From Aeromicrobium marinum DSM 15272 (GTDB taxonomy: Bacteria; Actinomycetota; Actinomycetes; Propionibacteriales; Nocardioidaceae), in NCBI RefSeq assembly GCF_000160775.2, contig NZ_CM001024.1, forward strand, positions 2,754,591 to 2,818,590: a DNA stretch of 64,000 nucleotides. Direction: 5' to 3'. The notes below the pieces were generated by a model that was given only the letters and a program-made list of their open reading frames with translations, did no database searches and was not told the origin of the DNA. The translations under genes were made by a program, and so were the position numbers. Shown here piece by piece: positions 44,748-54,600 of this stretch (positions are counted from its first letter, which is position 1; each line of letters opens with the position of its first letter).

Positions 44748-46351
44748 GGCGGCTGGTCGCCGCCGCCGTGCTGCTGGCGGTGGCCGTCCCCACCGGGCTC
44801 GGCGTCGCGCGGGCATCCTTCCTGGCCTCCGAGCAGTCGGTCTCGATCGGTGCCCACGACGCGACGGTGCGGCCGAACTTCACCTCCGCCGCCGTGCTGG
44901 AGGCCGGCCCGCTGCTGCCGCAGCTGCGGCTGCCGTTGGACGACACACCACTGGGCATCGGCGCCCGGATCGAGCTCGGCGGGTCCGAGGCGAGGTCGCT
45001 CGACGAGGTCATCACCAACGACGCGGTCATCGCCAGCCAGCCCGAGGGCGAGATTGCCGCGGTCACCGAGGCCATCGGGCAGATGGCCCGGCAGGCCGTC
45101 CTCCGTGGCGTCGGGGTGGCCCTGCTGGTGTCCGCCGCCCTGGTCGTCGCCTGGCGAGCCGTGGGTGCCGACCGTCGGGCGGCGCTGGCGCGCTCGTGGC
45201 GCCGGCCGAGCCGCGGCCAGGGCGCGGCCGGGGCGGGTGTCCTGGCCACGGTGCTCGCCGGTGGGGTGCTCGTGGCGGTGTCGTCACCGGCGATCCCCGA
45301 CCAGGACGTGTCGTGGATCCCGGTCACCGACGTCTTCACCACGCTGCCCGACGACCCGATCCTCGACCGTCTCGAGCTCTCCGACGGAGCCGCGACTCGC
45401 AGCGGGCGCAGCCTCATCGAGGGCGCCCTGCGGACCTACCGTGAGTCCAACGCCTTCTACGACCGGCTGGTCGAGACCGCCGAGGACGTCGAGGTCCGCA
45501 CGCCCGAGGAGGGCCAGACGACGGCGCTGGTCGTCACCGACCGCCACTCCAACGTCGCCATGGACCCGGTGGCGCGACAGCTCGCCGAGAACGCCGAGGC
45601 CGAGTTGCTGATCGACCTCGGTGACGACACCTCCAACGGTGCCTCGTGGGAGCAGTTCAGCATCAACTCGCTGGCGCGGGAGTTCGAGGGGTTCGACGTG
45701 GTCGCGGTGGCCGGCAACCATGACCAGGGACCGATCATCCCCGACCTGATGCAGCGACGTGGCTTCGAGCTGCTGGCGGGAGAGCCGAAGGACGTCGCCG
45801 GCATCCGGTTCCTCGGGGCCAGCGACCCCCGCAGCTCGGGCCTGACCCAGGGCTACACCGGCGACGAGAGCGACAACATCGCGGCGATCCGCGACCAGGA
45901 CGCCGAGCTGACGCGGACCGCCTGCGACGACGGCGACGTCGCCGTCGTCGCGGTGCACAGCTCGGCCCAGGCCCGCCAGCTCCGCGAGTCCGGTTGCGTC
46001 GACCTGGTGCTGTCGGGGCACCTGCACCGACAGGTCGGCCCCGACGTCACCATCACCGACGACGGCGAGGCCACGGTGAGCCTCACCACGGGCACCACCG
46101 GTGGTGCCGTGTACGCCTTCGCCCTGGGCACGGGCCTGCGGCGCGAGGCGCAGATGACCCTCGTGACGTTCGAGGACGGCCGGCCGGTCGGGCTGCAGAT
46201 CATCGACGTGCAACCGGGCGGGACGATCTCGGTGCAGGAGTACGTCACGCTGGCCGACCTGATCGAGGCCGCGGTGGCCGGGGACCCCGAGCTCGACCCC
46301 GACGTGCCCCTGCCGCCGGAGCCGGAGCCCGAACCGGAGCCGACCGGCTGA
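44744..46351 (+). CDS. Membrane-anchored metallophosphoesterase
   Basis: This 535-residue protein has an N-terminal signal anchor (about 1-27), a second hydrophobic helix near 120-140 and a third around 165-185. A calcineurin-like phosphoesterase domain fills residues 255-480: VVTDRHSNVA, LLIDLGDDTSNG, VAGNHDQGP and LSGHLHRQVG, the standard dimetal-binding motifs (first motif atypical: D-x-H with S-N following). It likely acts outside the membrane; the substrate is unknown. The tail is Pro-Glu rich (PEPEPEPEPTG). The GTG overlaps the HelR-like stop, so it is in that operon. The convergent M20 gene starts after 1 bp. Confidence 0.78.
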   Translation: MRRLVAAAVLLAVAVPTGLGVARASFLASEQSVSIGAHDATVRPNFTSAAVLEAGPLLPQLRLPLDDTPLGIGARIELGGSEARSLDEVITNDAVIASQPEGEIAAVTEAIGQMARQAVLRGVGVALLVSAALVVAWRAVGADRRAALARSWRRPSRGQGAAGAGVLATVLAGGVLVAVSSPAIPDQDVSWIPVTDVFTTLPDDPILDRLELSDGAATRSGRSLIEGALRTYRESNAFYDRLVETAEDVEVRTPEEGQTTALVVTDRHSNVAMDPVARQLAENAEAELLIDLGDDTSNGASWEQFSINSLAREFEGFDVVAVAGNHDQGPIIPDLMQRRGFELLAGEPKDVAGIRFLGASDPRSSGLTQGYTGDESDNIAAIRDQDAELTRTACDDGDVAVVAVHSSAQARQLRESGCVDLVLSGHLHRQVGPDVTITDDGEATVSLTTGTTGGAVYAFALGTGLRREAQMTLVTFEDGRPVGLQIIDVQPGGTISVQEYVTLADLIEAAVAGDPELDPDVPLPPEPEPEPEPTG

Positions 46352-46352
46352 C

Positions 46353-47543
46353 TCAGGTGCAGCGCGCGAGGATCAGGCGGGTGTAGACCTCGGCGCACTC
46401 CACGACGTCGTCGACGGCCACGTTCTCGTCGAGCGCGTGGGCGCCCCGCACGTCGCCCGGACCGTACTGCACCGTGGGCACCCCGGCGCCCGCGTACAGC
46501 CGCAGGTCCGAGCCGTAGGGTGCGCCGACCATGGGGGCGCTGGTGCCGACGGCATCGGCCACCTCCGCGACGAACGGGTGGTCGGGGCTCAGGGCGCCGG
46601 CGGCGAACCGCCCGCCGGGCCAGGTCACGACGGCCGGCTGCTCGCGCAGGAACGGATGGTCGGCGCCGGCCACGGCGGCCTCGAAGGCGGCCTCGGCCTC
46701 GGCGAACGACTCACCGGGCATGACGCCGTGACGACCCTCGACCACGAGCCGGTCGGGCACCGTGCTCGCCCAGTCCCCGCCGTGGACGATGCCCACACTG
46801 ATGGGCCACGGCAGCGGGCCGAACGGTGCCGGCGGTGAGTCGTTGCGCCGGGCCTCCAGCTCGCGCAGGGCGGCATGGACGGCGATGAACACCTCGACGG
46901 CGCTGACGCCGGACGACCGCATCGACCCGTGGGTCGAGACACCCGGGATCTCCAGCCGGAACGTCAGCGACCCGCCGTTGGCCGCCACGATCGCGTGGTC
47001 GGTGGGCTCGGCGATGACGCAGGCGTCACCGGTGTGCCCGCGACGCAACGTGGCGAAGGTGCCGAGACCGCCGTCCTCCTCACCGATGACGGTGTGGACG
47101 GCGAAGGGCCGGCGCAGGTGCAGGCCGGAGACGGCTCGGGCCGCGGCGATGATGGCCACCACCCCGCCCTTCATGTCGGCCACGCCGCGGCCGTACCAGC
47201 GACCGTCGGTCTCCCTCAGGTGCCAGGGGTCGCCGCCGGTCCAGGCCTCGGTGTCGCCCGGCGGCACGACGTCGACGTGCCCGTTGAGGATCAGTGCCGG
47301 GCGGCCCTCGCCGGAGGTGCCGACGCATCCCCACGCCTCGGTGCGCTCGACCTCCTCGCCCGGGTGGTCGGGGTCGGCCCGCAGGGCGTCGAGGTCGAGC
47401 GGCCACAGGTCGACGTCGAGACCGATGCCGGTGAGGGTGGCCGCGCACCAGCGTTGGACGAGGGACTCGCCCTCCGAACCGCCCGTGCTGGGGATGCTGA
47501 CCAGCTGGGCGAGGTCCCGGCGGACCAGGTCGACGTCGATCAT
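46353..47543 (-). CDS. M20-family metallopeptidase (ArgE/DapE/ACY1-like)
   Basis: This 396-residue zinc amidohydrolase has LILNGHVDVVPPG (zinc His and Asp), GRGVADMKGGVVAI, TVIGEEDGGLG (catalytic Glu pair), a lid/dimerisation domain and a C-terminal zinc His region. It resembles acetylornithine deacetylase and succinyl-diaminopimelate desuccinylase, but no arg or lys genes are near, so the substrate is open. I chose ATG 47543 because it begins the conserved MIDVDLVRRDLAQLV segment; in-frame upstream starts would add non-conserved residues. Divergent from the PhzE-like gene. Confidence 0.82.
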   Translation of the reverse strand: MIDVDLVRRDLAQLVSIPSTGGSEGESLVQRWCAATLTGIGLDVDLWPLDLDALRADPDHPGEEVERTEAWGCVGTSGEGRPALILNGHVDVVPPGDTEAWTGGDPWHLRETDGRWYGRGVADMKGGVVAIIAAARAVSGLHLRRPFAVHTVIGEEDGGLGTFATLRRGHTGDACVIAEPTDHAIVAANGGSLTFRLEIPGVSTHGSMRSSGVSAVEVFIAVHAALRELEARRNDSPPAPFGPLPWPISVGIVHGGDWASTVPDRLVVEGRHGVMPGESFAEAEAAFEAAVAGADHPFLREQPAVVTWPGGRFAAGALSPDHPFVAEVADAVGTSAPMVGAPYGSDLRLYAGAGVPTVQYGPGDVRGAHALDENVAVDDVVECAEVYTRLILARCT

Positions 47544-47736
47544 GGCCACCGTCCGATCCACGAGGCTTTCTCGGCAAGGGGGCATGTCGCCGGTGGCGAC
47601 AGCCGTCACGAAATCGTACGCCTCACCCGGGGCCGCACGGACGTCGCGTCCGCCCGGGCGGAGGACCACGGTGACCGCCGGTCACCCCCGTCGTCGGTCG
47701 GGGCCCCTGGCTGAATCACGGTGTCGTCGGACCGTC

Positions 47737-47742
47737 TAGGCT
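47737..47742 (+). promoter_or_regulatory. -10 box of PhzE-like gene
   Basis: TAGGCT lies 28 bp before the ATG at 47770. GGAAAG (47759-47764) serves as the ribosome binding site. No trp-type leader peptide was seen in the 226-bp divergent gap. Confidence 0.45.
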
Positions 47743-47769
47743 GAGCCGCCGAGACCACGGAAAGTGCCC

Positions 47770-49659
47770 ATGACCCTCCTCGACGACCTGCTGGCCCAGC
47801 CGGCGTTCGCGCTGATCCGCGTGCGCGAGTCCGACACCGTGACGCTGGTGGCCGGCCCGCGCACCGACATCGAGCGGTTGGCCGACATCCCCGAGGCGAC
47901 CGGTCCGGTCGGCGGCGACCGGGTGTGGGACCACCTCGTGCTGGTGCCGTTCGCCCAGGTCCGCGAGCGGGGCTTCGAGGCGCACCAGGACGGCACCCCG
48001 CTCAGCGTCATCCGGGCCGACGTGGTCCACGAGGTGCCGCTCGACGAGCTGCTCACCCTCCTGCCCGACGTGCCGCTCGACTTCGTCGACCGCGGCGGCT
48101 TCGAGACCTCCGACGACGACTACGCCGGCATCGTCCGCGACATCATCAGCGAGGAGATCGGTCAGGGCGAGGGTGCGAACCTGGTGATCGGCCGGCACTA
48201 CCGGGCGCAGGTCGCCGACTGGGGCCACGAGCGTGCGCTCACGGTCTTCCGCCGGCTGCTGGAGCGGGAACGCGGCGCGTTCTGGACCTTCTGCATCTTC
48301 ACCGGCGACCGGCACCTGATCGGCGCGAGCCCCGAGCGGCACGTCAGCGTCGAGCACGGCGAGGTGCGGATGAACCCCATCAGCGGCACCTTCCGCATGC
48401 GGGGCCTGGAGACCCATGCGGACCGCAAGGCGGCGCTGCTGGAGTTCCTGCGGGACGAGAAGGAGATCTACGAGCTCTTCATGGTGGTCGACGAGGAGCT
48501 CAAGCAGATGTGCGACATCTGCCACGAGGGCGGCCTCGTCCTGGGGCCGTTCCTCAAGCCGATGACCCACCTGGTGCACACCGAGTACCTGTTGTCGGGC
48601 CGCACCGACCGTGACGTCCGGGAGGTGCTGCGCGACTCGATGTTCGCGGCCACCGTGACCGGCAGCCCGGTCGAGAATGCCTGCCGGTTGATCCGCCGCT
48701 ACGAGGAGCACGGTCGGGGCTACTACGCGTCCGTCGCCGCGCTGGTCGGCCGCGATGCCGCCGGCGGGGCGGTCTGCGACGCGCCGATCCTCATCCGCAC
48801 CGCCGACGTCGACACCGAGGGGCGGCTCACCGTGACCGCGGGCGCGACGCTGGTGCGGGACTCCGACGCCGACCACGAGACGAGCGAGACCTGGGCCAAG
48901 GCCTCGGGCATCCTCAGCGCCTTCGGCCTCGTCGACGCCGCACCGGAGGCCACCGAGGGGTTCGACGCGTTCACCCGCGAGGACGACGTGCTCGTGGCGC
49001 TCGGAGCCCGCAACCAGCGGCTGAGCCAGTTCTGGTTGACCGACCAGTCCGGTGCGGTGCCCGAGCCGACCCTGGTGGGCAAGCGGGTCGTGGTCGTGGA
49101 CGGCGAGGACGACTTCGTCAACATGCTGGGGCACGTCTTCGGAGTGCTCGGCATGACCACCGACGTCATCCGGCACGACGCACCCGAGCTGGTCGAGCAG
49201 GGGCCGGCCGTCCTGGACGGCTACGACCTGGTGGTGGTCGGGCCGGGGCCGGGCGACCCCCGCGACACCGCCGATCCGAAGATCGCCACGATCCACGGTG
49301 TCGTCGACGCGCTGCTGGCGACCGGTCGGCCGTTCCTCGCGGTCTGTCTGGGGCACCAGGCCCTGTGCCACCGGCTCGGGCTCGACCTGGAGTTCAAGGA
49401 CATCGTGTTCCAGGGCACCCAGAGCCGGGTCGAGGTGCTGGGGCGGCCGGAGACGGTGGGCTTCTACAACACCTTCGTCGGCCGGGTGCCCGCCGGCGGT
49501 CTGCCCGACGGGGTCACGGTCGAGGTCGACGACGCCACCGGTGACGTCCACCTGGTCGCGGGTCCGCACTACCGGGGGGTGCAGTTCCACGCCGAGTCGG
49601 TGCTGACCCAGAACGGCTTCGGCATCCTGCGCGACCTGGTGCTCGCGCTCGGGATCTAG
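47770..49659 (+). CDS. PhzE-like TrpE-TrpG fusion (anthranilate/ADIC synthase family)
   Basis: This 629-residue fusion has a chorismate-binding MST domain (about 1-400) with RALTVFRRLLERERGAFWTF, ASPERHVSV, NPISGTFRMRG and TVTGSPVENACRLI. A glutamine amidotransferase domain (about 435-629) has AVCLGHQALCHRL (Cys526) and VQFHAES (His607, Glu609). Order and size match PhzE, which makes 2-amino-2-deoxyisochorismate, rather than TrpE, which is separate from TrpG in most actinobacteria. No other phenazine gene is visible, so the product may feed another aromatic metabolite. ATG 47770 is preferred over an in-frame GTG two codons upstream. It converges with the LuxR regulator. Confidence 0.85.
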   Translation: MTLLDDLLAQPAFALIRVRESDTVTLVAGPRTDIERLADIPEATGPVGGDRVWDHLVLVPFAQVRERGFEAHQDGTPLSVIRADVVHEVPLDELLTLLPDVPLDFVDRGGFETSDDDYAGIVRDIISEEIGQGEGANLVIGRHYRAQVADWGHERALTVFRRLLERERGAFWTFCIFTGDRHLIGASPERHVSVEHGEVRMNPISGTFRMRGLETHADRKAALLEFLRDEKEIYELFMVVDEELKQMCDICHEGGLVLGPFLKPMTHLVHTEYLLSGRTDRDVREVLRDSMFAATVTGSPVENACRLIRRYEEHGRGYYASVAALVGRDAAGGAVCDAPILIRTADVDTEGRLTVTAGATLVRDSDADHETSETWAKASGILSAFGLVDAAPEATEGFDAFTREDDVLVALGARNQRLSQFWLTDQSGAVPEPTLVGKRVVVVDGEDDFVNMLGHVFGVLGMTTDVIRHDAPELVEQGPAVLDGYDLVVVGPGPGDPRDTADPKIATIHGVVDALLATGRPFLAVCLGHQALCHRLGLDLEFKDIVFQGTQSRVEVLGRPETVGFYNTFVGRVPAGGLPDGVTVEVDDATGDVHLVAGPHYRGVQFHAESVLTQNGFGILRDLVLALGI

Positions 49660-49666
49660 CCGCGAC

Positions 49667-51604
49667 TCAGTCCGCGGCGGGCTGCTCGGAGACCGCGAGT
49701 CCGCGCAGCATCGTGAGCATCTCGCGGCGGGTGTCGGCGCCGAGGCGGCGGCGGATCCGCGCCACGTGGTGCTCGACGGTCTTGGGCGAGATGAACAGCC
49801 GCTCGCCGATCTCGCGGTAGCCGACGCCGGTCAGCACCAGCATCGCCACCTCCCACTCACGGTCCGTCAGCTGGGCCCGCAGGGGCGCCGTCTCGCCGTC
49901 CTCGCGGACGTCGGCCACCGGGGTGCGGTGGGCGGCCCTCGCCAGCTGCATCAGCTCGAGCATGACCTGACGGTCGGTGGTGCGGCCCGCTGCCTGCGCG
50001 GCCAGCCGGGTGGCGTCCCAGCTCAGGCCGATCAGCTCGAGGTCACCGGTCGCACACGTGACGGCGGCAGCGTCGACGTCCCCCTGGAGCACCCGCAGCC
50101 ACGTCTGGCCGGCCCGGGCGAGGATCGCCGCCACCCGGCTGTCCTGCGCCCCGTGGACGAGGGCGTCCGCGTGCGGCAACAGCTGGGACGGTTCCTCGGC
50201 GAGGATCGCCGCGTGCACGCCGTACCAGTGGAACATCGCCGCCCAGAGCGGCGGCCGCCCGAGGCTGTCGAGCAGCTCGCCGGCGTCGAGCAGGTGGGTC
50301 TGCAGGCGGTGCGACTCGCGCAGGCGGGCGGCCGCGACCGCCAGCTCGCCGAGCGGCAGCAGCGAGTAGAGGTCGACGGAGAACTCCGCGAGGCTCACCC
50401 GGACCTCGTTCCACGCCCTGTCGAGCGCGACCAGGTCGCCGGCGCGCCGGGCGATGCCCAGCCGCAACCCGTGCAGGAACATCTGGTCCCGCAGGGCGAG
50501 TGGACCGGAGTCGGCCACCCGGTCGGCGATCGTGGTGGCGCCCGGCAGGTCGCCCTGGAGCATGCGTGACCACGCCAGCAGCAGGTGGTGGCGCGACTGC
50601 TGGAGGCTGCCTCCGAAGCCGGCGTCGATCGCCGCGGTCAGCACCCTGGCGGCCGTGTCGACCTCGCCGGTGCTGATCGCCACCAGGGCTGCCAGGGCGG
50701 CGGGCGACTCCGGGACGACCAGCTCGTCGCCCAGCGGGCGCAGGGCAGCCGCGGACTGCACGAGCACGGGCAGCGCCGCCTCGCCGCCGCCGTCGAGGGA
50801 GAGCTCCAGCCCGCGTGACATCAGCGCCAGGCCTCGACCGACGCTCGTGGGCGGGGCGTTGCGCGCGAGCGCCGCCATGCGTCGGGCCTGCTCGGCGTCA
50901 CCGTCACCGAGCATCGCCCAGACGGCCAGGGCGGCGTCGTTGCCGATGCGCGCCTCGCCCAGGAAGCCGAACAGGGCGGCGCTGTGGTGCACCATGCCGC
51001 GGTGCGCGTGAGCGATCGCTACGGCGCGCACCGCGACCGGGACGGACGCGTGGTCGGGATCGGCGAGCACCCGCTCGCCGGCCCGCAGGGCCGCGTCGAA
51101 GTCGCCGGACCTGACCGCACGCTCCGCGGCCTGCGCGGCGAGCCGCAGGGGGTCGGCCCCCGCGGTCTCGGCCCAGGCGGTGATCAGGTCGGCGTCCGCC
51201 GCATCGGCGTGGGACGCCGACGAGACCAGGTGCTCGGCGAGCCGGGGGTCACGACACCCGGACGTCACGAGGGCGCCGGCGGTCTGGACCGGCAGGGGAC
51301 CGCGGGTGCTCAGCGCGTCGAGGACGGCCGAGTGGAGCGCGCCGAGGGCCGATCCCGTGGTGGAGCCCAGCAGGGTGCCGCGTGCCGTGACCGTGAGGTG
51401 CGGCGACGCTCCTGCCAGCTGCCCGGCTGCCATCGCCGCGTCCAGGCACCGGCGCACGTCGTGGGGCGACAGATCGGTGACGGTGGCGATCAGCGCCGCG
51501 TCCACCAGGTCGGTCACGGCCACGACCGTCAGCACCTGGCGGAGGTGCGTGGCCTCGACGGCCGATCCGTCGGGGTGGTTCAGCACCGGCTGCGAGCTGC
51601 TCAT
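49667..51604 (-). CDS. LuxR-family regulator, truncated IniR-like architecture
   Basis: This 645-residue protein has an N-terminal winged-helix-like segment (about 15-90), then a long alpha-helical TPR-like array (about 150-560). A C-terminal LuxR HTH spans 579-635 (TDREWEVAMLVLTGVGYREI; RLFISPKTVEHHVARI). No Walker A or B motif is present, so the P-loop STAND ATPase domain that precedes such arrays in IniR/MalT-type regulators is missing. It begins one base after the stop of the Hsp70-like gene (TGA-C-ATG) and is divergent from the iniB-like gene. This position, together with the TPR-HTH half, suggests it controls the iniBAC-like operon. It converges with the PhzE-like gene. Confidence 0.82.
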   Translation of the reverse strand: MSSSQPVLNHPDGSAVEATHLRQVLTVVAVTDLVDAALIATVTDLSPHDVRRCLDAAMAAGQLAGASPHLTVTARGTLLGSTTGSALGALHSAVLDALSTRGPLPVQTAGALVTSGCRDPRLAEHLVSSASHADAADADLITAWAETAGADPLRLAAQAAERAVRSGDFDAALRAGERVLADPDHASVPVAVRAVAIAHAHRGMVHHSAALFGFLGEARIGNDAALAVWAMLGDGDAEQARRMAALARNAPPTSVGRGLALMSRGLELSLDGGGEAALPVLVQSAAALRPLGDELVVPESPAALAALVAISTGEVDTAARVLTAAIDAGFGGSLQQSRHHLLLAWSRMLQGDLPGATTIADRVADSGPLALRDQMFLHGLRLGIARRAGDLVALDRAWNEVRVSLAEFSVDLYSLLPLGELAVAAARLRESHRLQTHLLDAGELLDSLGRPPLWAAMFHWYGVHAAILAEEPSQLLPHADALVHGAQDSRVAAILARAGQTWLRVLQGDVDAAAVTCATGDLELIGLSWDATRLAAQAAGRTTDRQVMLELMQLARAAHRTPVADVREDGETAPLRAQLTDREWEVAMLVLTGVGYREIGERLFISPKTVEHHVARIRRRLGADTRREMLTMLRGLAVSEQPAAD

Positions 51605-51605
51605 G

Positions 51606-54600
51606 TCAGTCGCCGGTCTCCGGGTCGGCGGGCTCCTCCGGCGGGTCGCTCGGGGTCGGCGAGGGGGTGGGTTCGGTGGGCGGCGGCTCGGACGGCGGCG
51701 GGGTGCTCGTCGCGGTGGGGGACGGCTCCACCGGCACCGGCACTGGCGCGGTGGTCGGCGCCGGAGTGGTCCGTCGCGGGGCGACCGGCACCGACCGGCG
51801 CGGGTTCGTGCCGGGTGTGGCCGTGTCCGAGCCCGGTGGCGTGACCTCCGCCGTCGGCGCCGACGTCGGTGCAGGGGTGTCGTCCGGCGCGTCGGCCGGC
51901 GGCTCCGTGGCGGTGGCGGACCGGGGTGTCGTCTCCGGCGGAGCCGCATCGGAGTCGGACCGTTCGGCCCAGGCCATTTGCGCACCACCGATGACCAGCA
52001 GGAGGAGCAGCGCGCCGCCGGCACGGGAGTACCGGCCCCGCCGCCGACGTCGCCCGGGCTCGTCGCCGCGCCCGTCTCCGGGCTCCTCGGTCGGATCGAC
52101 GTCTGTGGGGCCCGCGTCGTCCGCACCTGCTGCGGCGTCACCGCCGGGGGAGTCGTCGTCGACGTCCTCGTCGACGATCTCCGCGTCCACGACGTCGTCG
52201 TTGATCGGGGTGGTCTCGTCGTTCGCACCGACGTCCTCGAGCGCGTCCTCGAGCACGACGTCCTCGGGGTCCGCGGACTCGGCCACGGGGGCGGGGGCGA
52301 ACGGGTCGTGCACCAGCCGCTGCTGCCACGGCGTCGCCGTGATCTCCGCGGGCGGGGCGGTCCTGGACCGGCGCCCGCGGCGGCGGCGCCGGGACCGGCG
52401 GTCGGGGGCGCTCGAGCTCATCCACGCCATGGACGGATCGGCGACGACGGGAGCCGGCGCCACCGGCACCGGGAGGGGGACACCGGGCGGGGGTGTCAGT
52501 GACGCGCCGTGCGGAGGCGGGGGCGGAGGGGGCGGTGGCGGCGCCAGGGCCTCGTGGCCCTCGACCGTCGGGTCCGGCTCGACCACGGCGTCGCCGACCT
52601 CGTCGACGGGGGGCTGCGCGTCCTCGGTCCCGGCGTCCTCGGGGGTCGCGGCCGGCGCCGGGTCGTGCCGACGTCGCCGACGGGCCGGGCGGGCTCGACG
52701 GCCGGCCACGGTCCCGGCGTCAGCCGTGTCGTCGGTGGGCTCCGGGTCCGGGTCGGCGGCCGGGTCGGTGGTGTCGACCACCGTCTCCACCACGTCGTCG
52801 GCGGGGTGCTGCGCGTCCTCGGTCGCGCTGTCCTCGTGGATCGTGGTCGGCGCCGGGTCGTGCCGGCGACGCCGACGGGCCGAGCGGCCCCGTCGGCCGG
52901 TCGGCTCCTCGGCGGTCGCCTCGACGGGATCGACGACGGTGTCCGGGACCAGGTCCGGGGTCTGCTCCGCGTCCTCAGTGCCCTCGGTGTCGGTCGCAGC
53001 GCCCGCGAGGTCGTCGACCGGTGTCGTGGGTCGGCGAGAGCGACGGGAGCGCGCGCGGCGTCCGGCCGCTCGTCCGGTGTCGAACCGGTCGGCGGCGGTG
53101 TCGAAGGAGTCCGGGTCGACGGTGTCCGGGTCGGCCGCACCGTCCTCGACCGCGCTGTCCTCGGTCACAGTGCTCTCGACCGCAGTGTTATCGGCCAGTG
53201 CCTCCGGTGCCGGTGTGGCGTCGAGGGGTGCCTCGTCGGTCGCGTCCCGGCCGTCCTCGACGCGTCGGCGACGGCCGAGCCGGCGGGCGCGCGCGGTCGG
53301 CGGTGGCTCCTCCTCCAACGACTCGCGTGCCTCGTCCAGGGGGTCGGTCGGAGTGGTGCGACGCCGGCGCCCCGGGACGGGAGCGTCGTCGTCCTGAACG
53401 TGGTGGTCAGCCACCGCGGGTGTCTCTGGCCCGATGTCGTCGGTCGAGTCCGGGACGTCGGCGGCACGGCGTCGCCCGGTGGCACGGCGCGAGCGGGCCG
53501 GCCACGGCATGTCGAGGTCGTCCGACGGGAGTCCCGCCGAGGCTGCCTCGTCGAGCACGGTGGCGTCGAGGACGGTGGCGTCCAGACCCTCGACATCGGT
53601 GTCGTCGGGCGGCAGGAGGCGGCGTCGACGCCCGGGCGACGTCACCTCGGCCGCGTCGTCCCCCGCGTCGTCGCCGAGCTCGTCGACGACGGGCGACGCG
53701 GTGTCGTCCGCCAGCTCCTCGGCGGAGTCGTCCACCGGTGCCGGCCGGAACACTCCGCGCCGTGTCTGGCGGCGACGTCCGAGCAGCTCGTCACCCAGGT
53801 CGAGCGCCTCGATCGGGTCAGGTCCGGCATCTTCGGACGCAGCATCCTCGGGCGCGTTCCCCTCGGCCACGTCGTGCTCGGCCGGCCACGCACCGGTCGA
53901 CTCGTGCTCGGTGTTCTCGACCGTCTCTCCGGTCATCGCGTCCCGGCGACGCCACCAGCGGCGACGCGGAGCCGTGCCGGGTGCGTCGGCGTCGCGGTCC
54001 ACGTCATCCGCCGGAGCAGGCTCGGCCGGCGCAGTGTCGAAGGGCCAGACGTCCTCCGGCTCCTCCTCGTCGTCAGCCGTGACCTCGGCGTGATCGCCCT
54101 GGTCCTCCACGGGCACCGGAGCCTGGTCGACCGGTTCCTCGGGGAAGGCGACCGGGACGGTGTAGTAGACCGGCCGCGGCAGGGACTCGGGTGCGGAGAG
54201 CGGGTCGGCGGGCGTCGCGACGGGCTCCTCGGCAGCGGCATCGTCCTCGGCCCCAGCCCGGTCCTGCGGTTCGTGGACGACGACCTCGGTCTCGTCCGGT
54301 GCGCTGAGCGAGGCGTCGAGCCGGACGGCCGGAAGATGCTCGTCGACGGGCTCAGTCTCTTGGACCACGGCGGGCGGCGGGTCCGCGACGGGCTCGGCCT
54401 CGTCGTCCACCACCTCGGCGGTGTCCTCGGGCCCGACGGCCACGTCCTCGACCGCGTCGAGGGTGAGGTCCTCGGCGGGCGCGGGCTCCTGCTCCGGCGC
54501 GGGCGCGGCGGCGACCTCGTCCGGGTGGGGCACCGGCGCCGCGGCGTCATCGGCCGGGTCGTCGTGGGGCGTGACGTCGACCGGCGGCTCCTGGACCGCG

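Noticed and set aside
47770..49659. Phenazine biosynthetic cluster
   Set aside because: No phzB, D, F or G homologs lie in the window; a single PhzE-like gene is not enough.
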